The position numbers were made by a program, and so were the translations under genes. Source: Hysterium pulicare CBS 123377 (taxonomy: Eukaryota; Ascomycota; Dothideomycetes; Hysteriales; Hysteriaceae). From it: a stretch of 64,000 bases of DNA. The stretch is from positions 1-64,000 of the forward strand of contig AJFK01000913.1 of assembly GCA_000467715.1 (NCBI GenBank), given 5' to 3'. Positions 22,994 through 30,864 of this stretch are shown here, in pieces (within the stretch, counting starts at the first letter, position 1; each line of letters begins with the position of its first letter). Below the pieces are notes generated by a model. That model did not search any database. It had not been told where the DNA came from and saw only the letters and a list, made by a program, of their open reading frames with translations.

Positions 22994-24495
22994 ATGGAAG
23001 CCGATACTGACCCCATGACGGGTATCGAGTTCTACAATGGTTCCGCTGGCCCACCACCCGGTGCGCAAACAACAACTGGGACGGTGGCGCCGTCTCAGTC
23101 TCAACAAAACACAACACCTGGAGCGACTCAACCGCTTCAGACTACACAATCAGTAACACCTGGAGCGACTCAACCGCTTCAGACTACACAATCAACAATA
23201 CCTGGAGCGACTCAACAGCCCCAGAATCCACAATCAACAGTTCCTGGAGCGATTCAACCGCCCCAGCATCTACAAACAACAGTTCCTGGAGCGAATCAAC
23301 CGCCCCAGCATCTCCAAACAACAACCCCTGGCGCGAACGATCGAAGCCAGGGTCAACGACAGATCATCGCTAGCAGCGATGATCTTACAAAATTCCCAGG
23401 ATATGGAGCACGCGTGGAAGACAGATTTTGCCTCCATTGTGGTGTCGCAACGCCCTGGGATCCCCATAGGATTAGATGGCTAGATTGCACTGGTGCGTGC
23501 TTTCTGTGTCATAGCTATGACCACAATGGCCTGGTATGCTATCAAGATTTGACTTATAGGTATATCTTTACTAATTATACTAGCCATGCCCCCAAATGTT
23601 GGTAGCTGTCGGCCGAAGCTGGCTCCGTACCAGAGGTGGGATGAGTGACTTACCTGTTGGGAAACCAACGGAGATTGACTGGGTTGCGTATAAAGACAAT
23701 CCAGAACGGCAAAAAGGCATGAGCAAAGCAGCTAAAGCTAGAGCTTTGATAAAGGTGCAGATGAAAGATAAACGTCTCGCTCGAATCCATCGCGGAGGCC
23801 GTGGTGGATGGTCAGGGCGAGGGCAAGTCCAGCATTATGGTCTTGGAAACATATATACGCCTTCAGTGGCACCAGCAGCATACCCGGAGTCCGAGTATGG
23901 AGAGCAGGCCGGTTATCATCAGCCGGCATATCAACAATCGGTATATCAACCGTCGTATGAACAACCATCGCATTACCAACAAGCAATGGTTCCACAACAA
24001 CCTCCGAATCCATCATTCGGAGGACAACACACAGGCCCTGCCCCGGTCAACTACAACATCACCGTCATGGGTGATTATATTAAAAATTATCAGGGACCAG
24101 CTGTACCGCACCGAAGTGTACAGCAACAACCGCTACCTAATTTCAGTAGGGAGCCACCACCTATCAGGCTGCCGCCACAACAACCGGCAGCGGTCTTTCC
24201 ACTAAGAGGCGGTTTCCGTGGAAGAGGAAATCGCGGAGGAAATGGAGGAATTGGCGGCCGTGGTGGTCACGGTGGCTATGCAGGTCGTGGAGGATTTGTT
24301 CCTCCAGCATATTTCATGCATGGAGCTCTATTCATGCAAGGCCAAACCCCTACAGGGCCCAGGATTGTCGATGTCACGAACACCGAGCCTAGCGATTCCA
24401 GGACACCTGGTACCGCTCCTGTCCCTTCCCAGAATTTGGCGCAATCTGCGTCAGGTTACAATCCATTTGCCCGTAAGCCGGGCGGGACGAGATAG
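22994..24495 (+). CDS. Zinc-knuckle and RGG-rich putative RNA-binding protein, paralogue 1
   Basis: Exons 22994-23533 and 23584-24495 give 483 residues. The 50-nt intron (GTATGC..TACTAG) is supported by the paralogue at 26700-27911, which has an intron at the same place and phase and continues with PC..ML and SDLP. The protein starts with about six 15-residue TPGATQPLQTTQS-type repeats. A cysteine module follows: C-x2-C-x15-C-x3-C-x2-C-x9-C from Cys146 with a CH..H pair (FCLHCG, WLDCTGACFLCH). After it come a conserved SDLPVG..TEIDW segment, a Tyr/Gln-rich prion-like stretch and clusters of Gly/Arg (FRGRGNRGG, GGRGGHGG). Zinc-binding cysteines plus RGG boxes point to RNA binding; this is inference. 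It matches no family I can name. The 3' end is followed by six hairpin repeats. Confidence 0.75.
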
Positions 24496-24601
24496 GCTAC
24501 ATTGCCCGAACGTCCCTAGCAACCCCCGGTTGACGCCGAGGACACTTTTGATGCACTCGGGTTAAGGTCCAACGTAACCCGTCACAACAAATAAGTGACT
24601 A

Positions 24602-24905
24602 CTGGATGGGTGGGTCCATCCAGATATTTCCCCTCACTCAATCTGGAGAGGTACAGCCCTCTCCAGGAATTCCTTCACAATCAATCTGGAGAGGTACAGC
24701 CCTCTCCAGGACTACCTTTACAATTAATTTGGAGAGGTATAGCCCTCTCTAGGACTTCCTTCACAATCAATCTGGAGAGGTACAGCCCTCTCCAGGACTT
24801 CCTTCACAATCAATCTGGAGAGATACAGCCCTCTCAAGGACTTCCTTCACAATCAATCTGGAGAGGTACGGCCCTCTCCAGGGTCATATCAATTTTTTTT
24901 TTTTT
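24602..24905 (+). repeat. Hairpin array H1: six 43-bp repeats plus poly-T
   Basis: About 100 bp after the stop of the preceding gene comes a perfect 8-bp hairpin (CTGGATGG/CCATCCAG, 24602-24623). Six units follow at exactly 43-bp spacing, starting at 24643, 24686, 24729, 24772, 24815 and 24858. Each contains CTGGAGAG..CTCTCCAG with a short GTACAGC-type loop. Unit 3 keeps its stem through G.T wobble pairs and unit 5 has one mismatch. The array ends at a run of 13 T residues. On the coding strand these would form a row of RNA hairpins in the 3' untranslated region. Confidence 0.85.
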
Positions 24906-26381
24906 AGAATGAAGTAGTTCTTCGTCGATTTCTCCGTGACATATTCGTGATGCCTCATTTTTGTGATCTCGCCATTCCTAGTTGATACCTATCCTGAATT
25001 ATTTGCCTGGATATTTGCGAGAGAGTGACTGCCCAGGTGCCAAATGTGAATTTAATACTGTGACTTTATCAGCAACGTGATGTACCCTTACTCAACATAT
25101 CCGCCAGTTATGACCAACCACCCGGGTGGAGACCCTTCATGGTGAAGGTCAGTATATATGGTCTACAGTGAACCTGTCATTGCTAACTTATCTTTCGCTT
25201 CGCGTCTTCCCTTCCACACAAACAGACCGATACACGCATTTCGCATTTCGCATTTCGCATTACCATTCCCTACCCTCACCTTCACATACCCTCATGTCGA
25301 AATCTCAACGGGAATATCATTATCTCCTTTTCGAAGTGAAGTCGTGGAAATAAATGACTAACCTCCATCTCAATCATCGCTGATTTTCAACAACCCCATC
25401 GGCTAGGTCTCCCGCTATGTTGCTGATAGAAAAATAGGATTACTGGTAATGTCTACAAAGTCGCTTCTGGACCGCTTATATCGAGGATGACAGTTATGAG
25501 TCTACTTGGCTGTGTAGTAATAAGACTAATAGTTATTAGAGGTAAGACTTTATAGGAGGAGAATAAGATAATAATATATACTACTTCTAATAACTATATA
25601 AAGTTAAGAAGCTAATAAAATTATAAATTAGATTTTCTTTTAGAAAATTTTTTTGTTTAATAAAGAATTGTTTAATAAGAAGTTTATTTATTTAATAAGT
25701 TTACTAAAGATTTTTTTAGGGGCTAATAAAGTAATTGGATAATGTGAACAATATAGATTAGACCCTAAAATTATGGAGTGAAATATGAAATTAGCTGGAT
25801 ATGAGGGGTTGAGCTGTAAATCCACTCCTATCCATCCCATTGCGAACACTATCACAGCCATGTCCCTCCAGGTGCGCAGGCGAGCGAGCATATTCAAGTT
25901 GATACAACCTCCCACAAAGCCTCTCAAACGACTCACCAGTTATGTCGGAAAAAAGCGGGTATTAGGTTGTTAGCCCACCAGTCCTCGCCAGAGAGACAGG
26001 GCGGTATCCAAGCCATTTGGCTTAGCCCATGCTTGACAGTATCCATGCGATGAATGTAAGAACGAAGTGGTAAGCCTAGACAGCATGGCAATACGGGGTA
26101 ACGTACGCGGCTTGAGGGCTATGTGATTGGAAGAGGTCGATGATGTCCAATCGACGAGGTTGTTCGATTGCTAGTTTCCGCGGAGAAACATAGACCAAAC
26201 TAGGTGGTTTGCTCTTCTGCACTGAAACTCCCATTGGGTGAGGTGAAGGTGGAAGCTGAGGTGGAGATGGACACGGAGAAAGGCAAAGTCGCGTCGAGTG
26301 GACGGCTTGGTTTGGTTGAGCGTCCTACTTCTACAATATTTTCAGCATCATCCCATCGTAATAGAGAAAAGGGAAGGAAGG
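24906..26381. other. AT-rich, gene-poor stretch with a P450 relic
   Basis: Between the two zinc-knuckle genes. From about 25490 to 25780 the sequence is very AT-rich with strings of TAATAA and TATA, as in decayed or RIP-affected repeats. Apart from the P450 fragment at 25431-25480 I see no coding sequence worth calling. Confidence 0.5.
25431..25480 (+). pseudogene. Relic of a cytochrome P450 exon
   Basis: A stretch of about 48 bp closely matches 44709-44757, the start of exon 5 of the P450 gene at 43496-45385. The shared text runs AGGAT.A.TGG.AATGT.TACAAAGTCGC.TTCTGGACCG. In the intact gene it encodes GNVYKVAFWT of the I helix. Here one base is missing in the GCCTTC part, breaking the frame. 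No flanking P450 sequence is recognisable, so it is a tiny remnant of a related gene. Confidence 0.6.
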
Positions 26382-26463
26382 GGGCTGGTCTTAGCTTCGC
26401 CTCTCGAAAGAGGTTACTAGACCCCCAGCACCACGGTGAGGTGCCAGCCCAATTGCCGGGGGT
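26382..26463 (-). ncRNA. HDV-like ribozyme candidate, copy 1
   Basis: Read on the minus strand, the element has the segment order of HDV-like self-cleaving ribozymes. P1 is ACCCCCGGC with GCTGGGGGT (9 bp, one G.T). P2 is GGGCTGG with CCAGCCC. P3 is CACC/GGTG closing the 7-nt loop TCACCGT. P4 is CCTCT/AGAGG around TTCG. The strand joining P4 to P2 contains AAGCTAAGA, like CUAA around the catalytic C of HDV. P1 and P2 interlock as a pseudoknot. Compared with the other copies, P1 gained a C and a matching G, and P2 changed T-A to G-C. It lies directly after the hairpin array of the gene at 26700-27911, in that gene's sense direction. Confidence 0.65.
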
Positions 26464-26465
26464 TC

Positions 26466-26690
26466 CAGTCACATGAACTAGACAATAGTAGGATGTATTC
26501 TGTCAGTCTCATGAACTAGACAGTGATATGATGTGAATTTGCCAGTCAGATGAACTAGACGATAGTAGGATGTATTCTGTCAGTCTCATGAACTGGACAG
26601 TGATATGATGTGAATCTGCCAGTCTCGTGAACTAGGCAGGTATGAGATGTATTTTGCCAGTCTCATGAACTAGGCTGTTGTAAATGTTTA
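26466..26690 (-). repeat. Hairpin array H2: six 38/39-bp units
   Basis: Units begin at 26466, 26504, 26543, 26581, 26620 and 26658, alternating 38 and 39 bp, so the true period is a 77-bp dimer. Each holds CAGTCTCATGAACTA or a close variant. Around it lie short arms that pair: CTGTC/GACAG in units 2 and 4, CTGCC/GGCAG in unit 5, GCC/GGC in unit 6. A T-A pair is replaced by C-G on both arms together. Units 1 and 3 pair imperfectly. The array lies between the stop codon of the minus-strand gene at 26700 and the ribozyme-like element. Confidence 0.75.
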
Positions 26691-26699
26691 ATCTACAAT

Positions 26700-27911
26700 T
26701 TATTCGGTACAAGGATCTGGCGCACCGAGCCCTTCGAGCCCCTTTGTGCGGTCAGGTACCACCTCACTTTTCGGAGACGGAGAACGAGGTGAGTTTGCCG
26801 AATTTGAAGCGGCACCATTGTTTGGAGCGTTTGACACCAAATTGTTATTGGTGTCACGCAGTGATTGCTCATGCAATGCCCATCCTTGTTCTCGCGCGGC
26901 GATAAGTGCAGGATGGTCCGCAGGGATTTCTGCCCATACCTTTGGAGTTTCCACCGGAGCGATCAGACCTTGCGGTATGTCTACCATGTGAACGTCCTCG
27001 GTAGCAGCTGTGGTTTGACCTCCGAGGAGACCACCACGACCGCCGCGATTGCCACCAAGGCCTCCCCTGGCGTAGGGTATTCCGCGGCCTCCTCGTTGTG
27101 ACCCACGGTTTGCGTTTCCGCCGCGATATCCTCTTCCACGACCTCTTGTTTGAGGAAGTGGCAGGGCAAGCTGTTTCTGCGAGGCATTCGTTGGAGCAGT
27201 GGCTGTGGAAAGGTCAGAACGGTTAGGAGTGGAAATTGAAGAAGACTTACCTCCAGCGTCCTGCGCGAGTTGTGCAGCTTGTGCTGCGACGATCTGTGGG
27301 TTGTACTGCCAACCGCCATTCACAGTGACATAAAACACCGGGTGAGAAGCATTTGCCGGGCCCGGATTTGGACTCGGTGCTGGTGCTGGCGCGTTATTTC
27401 CGTAAGCTTGGTGTTGCCCACGGCCACGTCCCCTTCCCCCGCCTCCGCCTCTGCCTCTGCCTGTGCCTGTGCCTGTGCCTGCGCCGCCGCCTCGATTGTA
27501 TCGAGCCAGCATGTTTTGGCCTGCGCCCCGAGTCCGGAATGGGATTCTGACAGGAAGATATTCTTCCCAGTTGATTTCTCCCTTCGGAAGGTCCGACAGA
27601 AGCGCCATGTTCTTCCAGAAGTTTCTGGAAGGCGGCGGATCTGTTGCAAGCATAAGCTCGCAGGGCTGCACACTAGTCAGCACGTTGCATCTTGAATCGA
27701 ATTGTATCTGACAACTTACCCGGCCTGTGTGCGCTTGATGGCACAGATAGCAGGGGCCTCCGCATTCGAGCCAGTCGAGGCGATGCGGGAAAGGCAGTGC
27801 GAGACCGCACATGAGACATTTTTGGTCTTGGAGCCTTGCCCCATGACCGTCAATGAATGCGAGGATGCCCTGGGCATCCCCGGAAGTAGCTTGACCATTT
27901 GTATCTGCCAT
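26700..27911 (-). CDS. Zinc-knuckle and RGG-rich putative RNA-binding protein, paralogue 2
   Basis: Exons 27911-27720, 27665-27251 and 27202-26700 give 369 residues. Both introns (54 and 48 nt) are multiples of three without stops, so the open frame runs through them, but they have clean GTAAGT donors, branch sites and CAG acceptors. The start is the ATG at 27911; further upstream the frame has only TTG. The cysteine module from Cys32 is C-x2-C-x14-C-x3-C-x2-C-x8-C with CHQAH (CLMCGLALPFPHRLDWLECG). It aligns with the gene at 22994-24495, as do SDLPKGEINW and the first intron site. The rest is rich in GRGRGGGGG and RGG boxes. Likely RNA binding, by inference. Its promoter shares an E-box with paralogue 1. 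Downstream lie hairpin array H2 and a ribozyme-like element. Confidence 0.78.
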   Translation of the reverse strand: MADTNGQATSGDAQGILAFIDGHGARLQDQKCLMCGLALPFPHRLDWLECGGPCYLCHQAHTGRVSCQIQFDSRCNVLTSVQPCELMLATDPPPSRNFWKNMALLSDLPKGEINWEEYLPVRIPFRTRGAGQNMLARYNRGGGAGTGTGTGRGRGGGGGRGRGRGQHQAYGNNAPAPAPSPNPGPANASHPVFYVTVNGGWQYNPQIVAAQAAQLAQDAGGKSSSISTPNRSDLSTATAPTNASQKQLALPLPQTRGRGRGYRGGNANRGSQRGGRGIPYARGGLGGNRGGRGGLLGGQTTAATEDVHMVDIPQGLIAPVETPKVWAEIPADHPALIAAREQGWALHEQSLRDTNNNLVSNAPNNGAASNSANSPRSPSPKSEVVPDRTKGLEGLGAPDPCTE

Positions 27912-28857
27912 CGTGATGACAGAAGTCCTGATCAATATACCTACCTGAAGAGAAAAGAGAAGAGAGGGCGACGCGGTTGGAATATTAATACGTAGTGGGC
28001 TCGGCTAATCCTCGGCTCTGAGTCTCACGTGCCGTCTACCTGATTCCAAGGGTTTCTGTTTTTGATGTCACATCACTCGAGAAAGCTTGACGAGATCCTT
28101 CCCTCTAAGTCCCGTCACATGTAGAGAAAAGCACTTCCTAGATTTATCATCGCAGACTCAGGGGACTGGCGTCGGAACAACGATGCTTCTGGTAGGCTTG
28201 TGTATTGATCTGTCATGATATTCGGCCAAAGGAACGGTCCCGGGGCAGTGCTTGTTACGGGGAGTGAACTCTGAGAAAATAGACATTTGACGGGACATGC
28301 TGAAATATATACTATACAAGAAACTTCAAAGACATTGGTGTCCATTCTTTCCGTGCTCTGATCCAATCCAGCCCACACAAAATAACATTGGTTCTGATAG
28401 CACAATTCGAGATGGTGTTCATCTTTTAATACATCCCAAGCACCCTCTCGCGGCTGGTGGGAGCCTTGCATCTCGCAAGACTGTCGATTACCTGCACCTC
28501 CTGCAGATTGGACGGGTCTTCATACGGCTCCTGCTTGTGTCCCAGTAGAAATTGTGAAAAATGCTTGCGGAGAACATACTAATGTCAAGGGCCATCGTTT
28601 CCAGAGGATCAGCCTGTGCCTGCCACCTTCTTTGCTGTCACCCTACAAAGCAACCTGAACTCTGGGAAGCGGATCGAAGAAACTTGTCGTCTTCAAGGCC
28701 ATTCGGAAGTGGCGTACAAGGTAGGACTTGTCGTAGAGGGTGTTTTAAAGTATGGAAAAAAGGCAGGCTGTATGGTGATGGTGTTGGGTGGGAGCAGAAA
28801 TGAACGACCTATCGGAGATTAACTATTTCAATGATTTCAAGGTGCAGGGGATGGAAC
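27912..28857. other. Promoter of the second zinc-knuckle gene and spacer with a repeat fragment
   Basis: Nearest the gene are a CT-rich leader, a GATTAGCCG motif also seen upstream of the gene at 30865, and the E-box at 28026-28031. The rest holds no supported gene. A partial copy of the dispersed repeat lies at 28612-28672. Confidence 0.45.
28612..28672 (-). repeat. Dispersed repeat, partial copy F
   Basis: The reverse complement reads CTTCCCAGAGTTCAGGTTGCTTTGTAGGG and on through AAAGAAGGTGGCAGGC. This matches the middle of copy C at 55608-55719. Both ends of the full element are missing. Confidence 0.6.
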
Positions 28858-28940
28858 GGGCTTGTCTTCGCTTCACCACCTCCGAAAAGGGTGACTACTA
28901 GACCCCAGCACCACGTTGAGGTGCAAGCCCGCGCTGGGGT
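28858..28940 (-). ncRNA. HDV-like ribozyme candidate, copy 2
   Basis: On the minus strand: P1 ACCCCAGC/GCTGGGGT (8 bp), P2 GGGCTTG/CAAGCCC (7 bp), P3 CACC/GGTG with loop TCAACGT, then CTAGTAG, and P4 around TCACC/GGTGG with a 9-nt loop. The joining strand contains AAGCGAAGA, which matches the CGAA form found in genomic HDV. P4 is the weakest stem of the three copies. It follows the stop of the coiled-coil gene at 29008 by about 70 bp and is in that gene's sense direction. Predicted cleavage would fall just 5' of P1, right after the terminal 8-bp hairpin at 28942-28962. Confidence 0.65.
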
Positions 28941-28941
28941 T

Positions 28942-28998
28942 CCGATGAACTTGATTCATCGGTTGATAACAACCTTAAGTAATAATCGGCGTTACTTG
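28942..28998 (-). repeat. Hairpin group H5 after the coiled-coil gene
   Basis: Three different inverted repeats sit side by side between the stop codon at 29008 and the ribozyme-like element. They are CCGATGAA/TTCATCGG with a 5-nt loop (28942-28962), GGTTG/CAACC with a 4-nt loop (28961-28974) and AAGTAA/TTACTT (about 28977-28997). The first two overlap by two bases. They are not tandem copies of each other, unlike the arrays after the neighbouring genes. Confidence 0.65.
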
Positions 28999-29007
28999 TC
29001 CCTCAAT

Positions 29008-30360
29008 TCAAAGAGTAAGTTTTGCCAATAGTTCATCCTTTTCGGCGATATTTTCTACGAAGTCTTTCTCAGTAGTAGTGAGCAACTCCTCGGTAGAAGA
29101 GAGTAATCCCAAAAGCTTTCGAATTGAACCACAAGATTTTTCTTGCTCCTGTTCAAGCTCGATGATCTTCTCTTGGAACTTTGAGACAAGATCTTCAAAT
29201 TCGAGTTGCTCATCTTTGAGATGGGCGACTAGGTTCCGAAACTCCTCGAAGTCTTGGTCCTTGTTATCAAAAGATTCTTTGATGGTTTTGAAATGGGCAG
29301 CTGACCACTCCTCAAGGCCTTCTGGTGTATATCCACCAACCGCTTGTTTCCAAGATCCAAGTAGCGGCTCAAGGTCAAGTCGGGTATACACAAGCCGCAG
29401 AATGGCGTAGAGGGAATCAATCAATTTTGGAACGTCCTCGACTAATTCAGCATTGGAAGACGGCAACGAACTTACTTGATCTTTGGCACGAACTTTCTGC
29501 CGGATGCTCTCTCTCCTAACTTCCAACTCTTGATCGTTCCCATCCTTGCTGTTAAGAGCTTGCTGAAGAGCCATTTTATGTTCTCTGTCTTTACGCTTAA
29601 GAGTTTGCTCATACTCTGAGGCCTGTTGCTGAATGGCTTTCATGTGCTCCGCATCTTTCATGCTCAGAGCTTTCTTATGCGCCTCGTACTGGGCCCCGAA
29701 TCTCTCCAAGTGCTCCTGCTCTTGCGCGAGCCAGTCTGCCTGACGATCTTCATTGAGCTTGTTGGGATTTTGCTGGTGCTGTTCAGTAACTTGATCTAAA
29801 GCAATCTGGTGATCTTGCCGTAAGGCAGCGATTTCGCTGTCTTTCCTTCTGATAGCATCATTGTGCAAATCAGTCATTTCAGCAATTTTGCTGTCTTTCT
29901 TTCTGATAGCATCATTGTGCAAATCAGTCATTTCAGCAATTTTGCTGGCTTTCTTTCTGATAGCCTCATTGTGCAGATCAGTCATTTCAGCAAGTTTGCT
30001 GTCTGTCTTTCTGATAGCATCATTGTGCAGATCAGTCTGGTTCTGGAAGATTTCCTTCCGCCGACGAAGCTCCTGGAGCTCGTCATCATCATGCTTCTTT
30101 ACTGCTGCAGCAATCCGATCGTCGGTCCTGTCGATCCCTTTTAAAACTTCAGAGACAGCGTCTGCGATAGGTTGAGCTTCAGCGAGAGCGGCTTCTAAAG
30201 CCTCTACTTCTGCCAGCTCCGATGCAATCGACGGGTCGTCTACATTGTAGACAAAAGCCAACCGTGCTCTATCCCGGTCGTGATCCATTCTAGTCCGTAT
30301 GGAGAATCGCTGGCCATAAGCTGACTTAGGCCCATCTCGGGGTTTGTTTCCGGGCTCCAT
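29008..30360 (-). CDS. Coiled-coil protein with four 18-residue repeats, unknown function
   Basis: Single-exon frame of 450 codons from an ATG at 30360. The sequence is mostly charged heptad-like helix (ELAEVEALEAALAEAQPI, then long Glu/Lys/Gln-rich stretches), so a long coiled coil is expected. Residues about 109-180 are four tandem copies of an 18-residue unit, (T)DLHN(D/E)AIRKKDSKIAEM, encoded by 54-bp DNA repeats at about 29821-30036. The C-terminal third contains a shorter globular-looking part (LYAILRLVYTRLDLEPLLGSW) and ends in further helix. No catalytic domain is visible. The N-terminus is basic. The gene shares the 3' arrangement of its neighbours (hairpins, then ribozyme-like element). 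It may be a structural or scaffold component of the block's system; this is inference. Confidence 0.75.
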   Translation of the reverse strand: MEPGNKPRDGPKSAYGQRFSIRTRMDHDRDRARLAFVYNVDDPSIASELAEVEALEAALAEAQPIADAVSEVLKGIDRTDDRIAAAVKKHDDDELQELRRRKEIFQNQTDLHNDAIRKTDSKLAEMTDLHNEAIRKKASKIAEMTDLHNDAIRKKDSKIAEMTDLHNDAIRRKDSEIAALRQDHQIALDQVTEQHQQNPNKLNEDRQADWLAQEQEHLERFGAQYEAHKKALSMKDAEHMKAIQQQASEYEQTLKRKDREHKMALQQALNSKDGNDQELEVRRESIRQKVRAKDQVSSLPSSNAELVEDVPKLIDSLYAILRLVYTRLDLEPLLGSWKQAVGGYTPEGLEEWSAAHFKTIKESFDNKDQDFEEFRNLVAHLKDEQLEFEDLVSKFQEKIIELEQEQEKSCGSIRKLLGLLSSTEELLTTTEKDFVENIAEKDELLAKLTL

Positions 30361-30864
30361 GGTGTTGACGGATGCGGAGGTGGGCTAGACGACGGATGTG
30401 GGATTTAAGATAGGCGAATTACCTAAGACGAACTAGACCGAGGACGGATAGGTGGAGATTAGATTACTCATCGGTTATCAACATCAAATCTTGAGATATA
30501 TCTTGTTAAAGTATCTACAAAATGCCCGTTCGAAAAATGCAATCTTCAGAATATGCAACATGATTTACACACTCTAACCTAGTCCAATCCACGTGCGCAT
30601 ACTGAGAACAACGGAGCAGGTAGTTCCAGGCAGACATAACATGATCACATTCCCATAGTCATGATACTACTCCCTATAACCTTTAACTTATTTAACTATA
30701 AGATAAATCTATTTCTTAACTTTTAAAGATTATGCTGTAGTGATAAGTGCTGTAATATTGTGACTCTTTGTATCACAGGCTGTGATTGGGTTGTGTCCAG
30801 AATCCTCGGATCTTGGTGGTCGCCGGTGATTAGCCGGCGTTTAGCCGGCATTTCCATAACTTAG
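30361..30864. promoter_or_regulatory. Divergent promoter region of the coiled-coil gene and the 547-residue gene
   Basis: About 0.5 kb between two divergent start codons. Close to the right gene are two direct copies of TTTAGCCGGC/ATTAGCCGGC (about 30829-30850), related to the GATTAGCCG upstream of the second zinc-knuckle gene. An AT-rich patch lies at 30660-30740. Confidence 0.45.

Noticed and set aside
27500-27911. Reading zinc-knuckle gene 2 as one uninterrupted exon
   Set aside because: The open frame is continuous, but both putative introns have strong splice signals and their removal restores alignment with the paralogue.
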